DNA from: Tellurirhabdus rosea
GTDB lineage: Bacteria; Bacteroidota; Bacteroidia; Cytophagales; Spirosomataceae
DNA length: 64,000 bases
Assembly (NCBI RefSeq): GCF_026278345.1
Contig: NZ_CP111085.1
Span: 4,870,282-4,934,281, forward strand
Direction of reading: 5' to 3'
Shown one piece after another: positions 59,553-64,000 of this stretch. Made by a program: the position numbers and the translations under genes. The number at the start of each line of letters is the position of its first letter. Position 1 is the first letter of the stretch. The notes below the pieces were generated by a model, which had not been told where the DNA came from, ran no database searches, and was given only the letters and a program-made list of their open reading frames with translations.

Positions 59553-62102
59553 ATGGCAATAAAATTTACACACCTATTCTTTGTAAGCTTACTCACTTTC
59601 GGTACAGCCAGCGCCCAGAACGCGGGCGGGGGAGCCGACCGGAGAACCACGCCCCAGCCCACCAAAGGGCCGTACAACCCCTCGCGGACGCTCAAACATG
59701 ACCTGCTGCACACCACGCTCGACCTCCGGTTCGACTGGGTACGGCAATGGGTCAACGGCGTGGCAACCCTCCGGATCAGGCCCTATTTCTATCCGCAGAA
59801 TACGCTCGATCTGGATGCCAAAGGGTTCGACATCAAAGGCGTTTTCCTGCTGGACACGCTGCAGAACGGACAGGCCGTTTTCGACTCGCTGAACTACACC
59901 TACAACGACCGGCGCACGCTGCACATCCTGCTTCCCCGGACCTACACCCGCGACCAGGCGTTCAACGTTCAGATTCAATATACCGCCAAACCGAACGAAC
60001 TGCCGGTGGGCGGCTCGGCGGCCATCACTGGGGACAAAGGACTGTATTTCATCAACCACGACGGCGGCGAAGGCAGCAAACCCCGGCAGATCTGGACGCA
60101 GGGCGAGACCGAGGCCAACTCCGTCTGGTTCCCGACCATCGACACGCCCAACGAGAAAATGACGCAGGAAATCTACCTGACCGTCGACCCCAAATACCGC
60201 ACCCTTTCGAACGGCAAACTCATCTGGTCGAAGCAAAATCCGGATGGCACCCGGACTGATTACTGGAAACAGACCAAACCGCACGCGCCTTATCTGGCGA
60301 TGATTGCCGTGGGCGACTTCGCCGTGGCCCGCGATACGCTGCCCGCCACCCGCGACCGGGACGGTCTGGAAGTGAGTTATTACGTCGAACCCGCCTATGC
60401 CGAGTCGGCCAAAGGAATTTTCGGGCGCACACCGGCCATGATCCAGTTTTTCGAACAGAAATTCGGCGTAGCCTATCCCTGGGAGAAATACAGCCAGATT
60501 GCCGTGCGGGATTTTGTCTCGGGAGCGATGGAAAACACCACGGCTACCGTCCATGCCGAGACCGTGCAGATGGACAACCGCCAGCTGCTCGACGGCAATT
60601 CTGACGACGTGATCTCGCACGAACTGGCGCACCACTGGTTTGGCAACCTCGTTACCTGCGAATCCTGGGCCAACCTGCCGCTGAACGAATCCTTTGCGAC
60701 TTACGCCGAATACCTCTGGCGCGAACACGCCGAAGGCGTTTACTCGGCCGACCTGCACGGGATGGACGATCTGAACCAGTACCTCGCCGAAGCCGAAACC
60801 AAGCAGGAGCCGCTGATCCGCTACCACTATACCGACCGGGAGCAGATGTTCGACAGCCACTCCTACGCCAAGGGCGGGCGCATTCTCCACCTGCTGCGGC
60901 GGATCGTCGGTGACGACGCATTTTTCAAAGCCCTGAACCTCTACCTGACCCGCAACCAGTACCGGACGACCGAACTCAGCGACCTGCGCAAGGCGTTCGA
61001 GGAAGTGACGGGCCAGGACCTGAACGGGTTCTTCGACCAGTGGTTCATGAAGCCCGGTCATCCGGTGCTGAAAGTCGAAAAAGAATACACCCAGAACGTA
61101 CTGACCCTGCGCGTCACCCAGCAGCAGGACACGACACTTTCGCCCGTTTACCGCCTGCCCGTGCAGGTGGCCGTCTGGGTCAAAGGCAAAAAGCAGCTGC
61201 ATGAGGTGGTCATCGACAAGGCCAGACAGACGTTGAAATTCAACGTGGAGCAGCGGCCCGATCTGGTGCTGTTCGACGCCGACCACCGCATCGTCGGGTC
61301 GGTGGAGCAGGAAAAAAACAAGGCAGAACTCGTTTTCCAGTTCTACCATGCCGACAATTACCGCGACAAGTACGAGTCCGTGACGCAGCTGGAAGACAAG
61401 ACGCACCTGATCGACACGACGGTCCGGCGGATGATGGTGACGGCCATGAGCGATCCGTTCTGGAAAATCCGCCAGCTGGCCATCAGCAATTTTGCCGAAT
61501 ACGACGGGCCGGATTTCAACGACGTCGAACGGGTCATCCAGAGCAAGGCCCGGACCGACGTGCGCGCCTCGGTGCGGCAGGAGGCCGTCGTGACGCTGAA
61601 TTCGTTCGGCGACAATGCCAACGACCCCCTGTTCCGCGAAATGCTCAACGACAGTTCCTACCTGGTGGCTTCGGTGGCCCTGGATGCCTACCTGCTGTCG
61701 AAGCCGGGCGACGCTGCCGAGATTGCGGCGAAGTTTGAAAATATTCCCAACGCCGAAATCGTCACGGCGGTCGCCAATTTCTACGCCAATTCGCCGGACG
61801 AAAGCCGCTACGACTGGTTTCTGACCAAAATGGAAGGCATGAAGCCGCAGGAGATGTACAATTTCCTACAGGTTTTTGGCAAATACCTCATCAAATCGAA
61901 TCCCGATGTGCAGCGCCGCGCCGTGCCGATGCTGGAAGTGACGGCCCGGAGCAATCCGGCCTACTTCGTCCGTTTCGGGGCCTACCAGGTGCTTGGCCTG
62001 CTGCAGGATATCGAGGGCGTGAAGGCCATGCGGAAAGACATTCGCCTGAGCGAGCGCGACCCCAAGCTGAAAGAAATGTACGAGCAGTTCAAGGATTTCT
62101 GA
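59553..62102 (+). CDS. M1 family metallo-aminopeptidase (exported)
   Basis: Zinc aminopeptidase of the gluzincin M1 family, exported by a signal peptide (MAIKFTHLFFVSLLTFGTASAQ). The 849-residue protein has an N-terminal beta saddle, exopeptidase motif GAMEN (324-328) and zinc motif HELAHHWFGN with ligands H356, H360 and E379 in LNESFATYAEYLW. A C-terminal helical HEAT-like region covers about 630-849 (VRASVRQEAVVTLNSFGDNANDPLFREML). Expected to trim peptides in the periplasm or at the surface. Monocistronic, with a terminator at 62122. Confidence 0.95.
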   Translation: MAIKFTHLFFVSLLTFGTASAQNAGGGADRRTTPQPTKGPYNPSRTLKHDLLHTTLDLRFDWVRQWVNGVATLRIRPYFYPQNTLDLDAKGFDIKGVFLLDTLQNGQAVFDSLNYTYNDRRTLHILLPRTYTRDQAFNVQIQYTAKPNELPVGGSAAITGDKGLYFINHDGGEGSKPRQIWTQGETEANSVWFPTIDTPNEKMTQEIYLTVDPKYRTLSNGKLIWSKQNPDGTRTDYWKQTKPHAPYLAMIAVGDFAVARDTLPATRDRDGLEVSYYVEPAYAESAKGIFGRTPAMIQFFEQKFGVAYPWEKYSQIAVRDFVSGAMENTTATVHAETVQMDNRQLLDGNSDDVISHELAHHWFGNLVTCESWANLPLNESFATYAEYLWREHAEGVYSADLHGMDDLNQYLAEAETKQEPLIRYHYTDREQMFDSHSYAKGGRILHLLRRIVGDDAFFKALNLYLTRNQYRTTELSDLRKAFEEVTGQDLNGFFDQWFMKPGHPVLKVEKEYTQNVLTLRVTQQQDTTLSPVYRLPVQVAVWVKGKKQLHEVVIDKARQTLKFNVEQRPDLVLFDADHRIVGSVEQEKNKAELVFQFYHADNYRDKYESVTQLEDKTHLIDTTVRRMMVTAMSDPFWKIRQLAISNFAEYDGPDFNDVERVIQSKARTDVRASVRQEAVVTLNSFGDNANDPLFREMLNDSSYLVASVALDAYLLSKPGDAAEIAAKFENIPNAEIVTAVANFYANSPDESRYDWFLTKMEGMKPQEMYNFLQVFGKYLIKSNPDVQRRAVPMLEVTARSNPAYFVRFGAYQVLGLLQDIEGVKAMRKDIRLSERDPKLKEMYEQFKDF

Positions 62103-62121
62103 GCTGCTCAGTCCGAAAAGC

Positions 62122-62152
62122 AAAACGGCCGGGATGCAGTTCCGGCCGTTTT
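62122..62152. terminator. Intrinsic terminator after the aminopeptidase gene
   Basis: An 11-bp stem AAAACGGCCGG/CCGGCCGTTTT with a 9-base loop and T run on the plus strand (A run on the other side). It is shared by the convergent lipoprotein gene ending at 62184. Confidence 0.9.
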
Positions 62153-62183
62153 TTTATGCTTTCGGGCCACGCCCGCAGAGGTT

Positions 62184-62570
62184 TCAATTGTCGTAAACGA
62201 GCCGGGTCCGCTTGCAGTCGCCCGTTTCAAACCGCAGGGACGAGCTCCATTTGCCCGTTTGCTTACCGTTCAGGGTCGCCACCGCGTCGAGCGAATAACT
62301 TCCCTCCGGGCGCTGAATCCGGATCACCGAAACGCCCGTTTTGGTATCGCAGTCCGGGGTTGGTTTGGCCACCGTCCCGACAAACGGCTGGCCTATTCGG
62401 CCCACTTCCTTGTCGTTGACGCGCACCGTCAGGTTGTCGAACTTACCGACGGGCATGTTCGTGTAAATCAGGTAGGTGCCCTGTTGAGGCTGCACTTCGG
62501 CTTTGTCCTGGCAGCCGAACGCCGCGCCCAGTACCAGCAGCAGTGCTGCCATCTTTTTCATCGTTTTCAT
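62184..62570 (-). CDS. Small lipoprotein, unknown function
   Basis: A 128-residue lipoprotein: signal MKTMKKMAALLLVLGAAFG and lipobox AAFGC (C20). The mature part has a beta-sandwich-like pattern (GTYLIYTNMPVGKFDNLTVRVNDKEVGRIG, SLDAVATLNGKQTGKWSSSLRF) and two cysteines (PDCDT, GDCKR) that could form a disulphide. No family was recognised. It lies 33 bases downstream of the curlin-repeat gene on the same strand, so it may be cotranscribed and serve as its secretion or anchoring partner, but that is only positional. Confidence 0.75.
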   Translation of the reverse strand: MKTMKKMAALLLVLGAAFGCQDKAEVQPQQGTYLIYTNMPVGKFDNLTVRVNDKEVGRIGQPFVGTVAKPTPDCDTKTGVSVIRIQRPEGSYSLDAVATLNGKQTGKWSSSLRFETGDCKRTRLVYDN

Positions 62571-62603
62571 TAGTAACGTGTTGTTTGGAATGGTTGAAGA
62601 AAA

Positions 62604-63530
62604 TTAATTGCCGCCCTGCAGGCCGTTGGGGCTAACCTGGTTAATGATCAGGGTGTTGCTGTTGCCGGGCTGGGTGACGGTCACCGAATTGCCGTCGCCC
62701 GCCTGCGTGAGATAAAACGTATTCGAGCCTCCGTCCTGCTGAAGGGTCGCTTCGTTGAAGGAGCCGGATTCCTGAAGGATGGAAGCGTAGTTGTTGAAGC
62801 CGTTCTGTTTAACCTCCACAAAACCATCGTCGCCGAGCTGGTTGATGAAAATCTGGCTTTCGTCCGAGAAATTGCCCTGACGGGTTCGCGCGAAGTTGTT
62901 GTCACCCGCCTGATTCACCAGGGCGTACGTACCGACCGCGCCGTAAATCTGCCATACATCCGCCTCGTTGAAATTTCCGGACTGGGTGATAAACGCTTCC
63001 TGGTTATACCCCTGCTGCCGGAGGGCGGCCGTGTTGTCGCTGCCTGTCTGGACCACCGACGCGAAGCTGAAATGGACTCCCGAATCGTCCTGGTGAATGG
63101 AGGCGGTGTTCCGGTCGCCTTCCTGCTGGATGGTAGCGTAGTTGTTCGACCCGCTCACCGTCTGGATGATATTGGCTTTGTTGTCGTTTCCCGGCTGGTA
63201 GATAAAGGCATTGTTGAAATCTCCAATCTGGGCAATGGACGCCTGGTTATCGTCCCCAAACTGCTGGATTTTGGCCGTGTTCTGCGAACCAACCCCGCCG
63301 CTCTGGAGAACGGCCGCCGTGTTGCCCGTGACCGGTCGGTCGGCGGTGCCCTGCTCGATGTACAGAGAGTGCTGGCTGTTGTTCTGATAAATGGACACGC
63401 TGTTCTGTCCGCCAAACTGGTCAACCTGCCCGAAGTTGTCATTGCCGGCCTGTTCGGCGGTTACGGTATTCTGGGCGTGCGCCATGGTCGAAAACAGGAG
63501 CAGGGCCGCGGGAATCACAATCTTTTTCAT
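62604..63530 (-). CDS. Curlin-repeat secreted protein (CsgA/CsgB-like)
   Basis: A 308-residue secreted protein built almost entirely of curlin-type repeats. ATG 63528-63530 (MKKIVIPAALLLFSTMAHAQ) gives the signal peptide. About fifteen repeats of the type xxxQxGxxNxAxIxQ follow (NTAKIQQFGDDNQASIAQIG, NFNEADVWQ, NNYASILQESGSFNEATLQQ), with the regular Gln/Asn ladders of amyloid beta-solenoids. It is likely an extracellular amyloid subunit. No csgE, csgF or csgG homologue is visible in the window; a small lipoprotein gene follows. Confidence 0.92.
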   Translation of the reverse strand: MKKIVIPAALLLFSTMAHAQNTVTAEQAGNDNFGQVDQFGGQNSVSIYQNNSQHSLYIEQGTADRPVTGNTAAVLQSGGVGSQNTAKIQQFGDDNQASIAQIGDFNNAFIYQPGNDNKANIIQTVSGSNNYATIQQEGDRNTASIHQDDSGVHFSFASVVQTGSDNTAALRQQGYNQEAFITQSGNFNEADVWQIYGAVGTYALVNQAGDNNFARTRQGNFSDESQIFINQLGDDGFVEVKQNGFNNYASILQESGSFNEATLQQDGGSNTFYLTQAGDGNSVTVTQPGNSNTLIINQVSPNGLQGGN

Positions 63531-63689
63531 GGTATAAAAGAGAAGTAAATGGTTGGATGTGAGTTGATTAGTATTTGTTTTTTGACGGGTCAAAGTTGCG
63601 GACAGCTGGGCGGCCCGGCAAAAAAAGCGGGTCGAATGGTAGTAAGAACCGAAGGAAAAGGCCGGATGTGGGGAGGAAGCGTCGGAGGT

Positions 63690-64000
63690 TTACAGCAGGG
63701 GCACCTTCACCAGAAAGCGGTGTTCGTCGAACTGAACGGTCAGCGGCCGGTCGCTGAGGTAGCGGTACAGCGTCTGCAGACTTTCGAGGCCCTGCTGGTT
63801 GGAGGTTTCGACAAAAAGCTTGCGCTGGAGGTTGTTCTCCACCAGCAGATAGTCATCCTCGACGTACACCCGAATCGTCAGCGGGCTGTCGTCTTCCAGG
63901 GTGTTGTGCTTGATGGCGTTTTCAAACAGGTTCTGCAGCGTCACGGGCACAATGCTGCGCTGCCGGCAAGCCGCCGGGACGTCGATCAGCACACGCAGCG
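63690..64000 (-). CDS. LytS-type sensor histidine kinase, C-terminal fragment (partial)
   Basis: The C-terminal 103 residues of a membrane histidine kinase whose N-terminus lies beyond the right edge. The ATPase domain N-box LQNLFENAIKHNTLEDDSPL and the G-box-like SNQQGLESLQTLYRYLSDRPL are typical of the LytS/His_kinase family, and it ends KVPLL as the kinase at 8625-9626 does. A LytTR partner would be expected nearby but is not in view on this side; the curlin gene is 160 bases downstream on the same strand. Confidence 0.88.
   Translation of the reverse strand, partial: LRVLIDVPAACRQRSIVPVTLQNLFENAIKHNTLEDDSPLTIRVYVEDDYLLVENNLQRKLFVETSNQQGLESLQTLYRYLSDRPLTVQFDEHRFLVKVPLL

Overview
The window looks like a chromosomal segment of a Bacteroidota species of the order Cytophagales, probably near Spirosoma or Larkinella. 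The reasons are: a SusC/SusD pair, type IX secretion (T9SS) C-terminal sorting domains, DUF2723, DUF4494 and GIN/DUF2807 proteins, LytS/LytTR kinase-regulator pairs, a GC-rich genome, and the Bacteroidota -7 promoter motif TAnnTTTG upstream of several genes. No rRNA, tRNA, phage, insertion sequence or CRISPR array was found.

Layout. 1-5 kb: the start of a PLP threonine dehydratase-like enzyme (cut by the left edge), an alpha/beta-hydrolase lipoprotein, a hybrid-free two-component pair whose kinase carries an ethylene-receptor-type copper-binding membrane domain, and a PQQ-type sugar dehydrogenase lipoprotein. 4.8-12 kb: serine O-acetyltransferase behind a candidate attenuator, a fatty acid desaturase, a LytS/LytTR pair with a GIN-domain protein, DUF4494 and a TonB-C-terminal protein. 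12-21 kb: a SusC/SusD outer-membrane uptake pair with a large FG-GAP/ASPIC-UnbV lipoprotein. 21-28.2 kb: a seven-gene copper (or silver) handling cluster. 28-34 kb: kynureninase, a FdtA-like cupin, GalU next to a plant-type glucuronokinase homologue, and QueG. 34-44 kb: GrpE-DnaJ, a DUF2723 membrane protein, an ABC-2 exporter, a fused toxin-antitoxin remnant and a dicarboxylate symporter. 44.4-50.6 kb: two very large secreted T9SS cargo proteins sharing an 80-residue repeat module. 50.8-64 kb: housekeeping genes (glyS, rpiB, rbfA, a LolC/E-type permease, an M1 aminopeptidase), a four-helix-bundle protein, a curlin-repeat protein and a second LytS-type kinase (cut by the right edge).

How genes work together. 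In the copper cluster, a HYC_CC_PP-type secreted protein, a TonB receptor and a regulator that fuses a CxxC heavy-metal domain to an AraC DNA-binding domain read as one unit; a 19-cysteine Csp-like storage protein, a Cys-motif sialidase-fold protein, a Met/His-rich outer-membrane barrel and a secreted HMA protein follow. Glucuronokinase plus GalU could turn free glucuronate into UDP-glucuronate.

The most unusual structure is non-coding. At least six intergenic spaces hold inverted repeats whose arms are built from tandem degenerate 7- or 8-base units. The unit differs from locus to locus, but the architecture and a central GCGGAGC-like core recur. Two have perfect 30- and 32-bp stems. One pair of arms brackets the four-helix-bundle gene, which suggests a mobile element family with gene-bearing and gene-less members. 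A second, unrelated family of short CCCTGwCAG palindromes is also dispersed.
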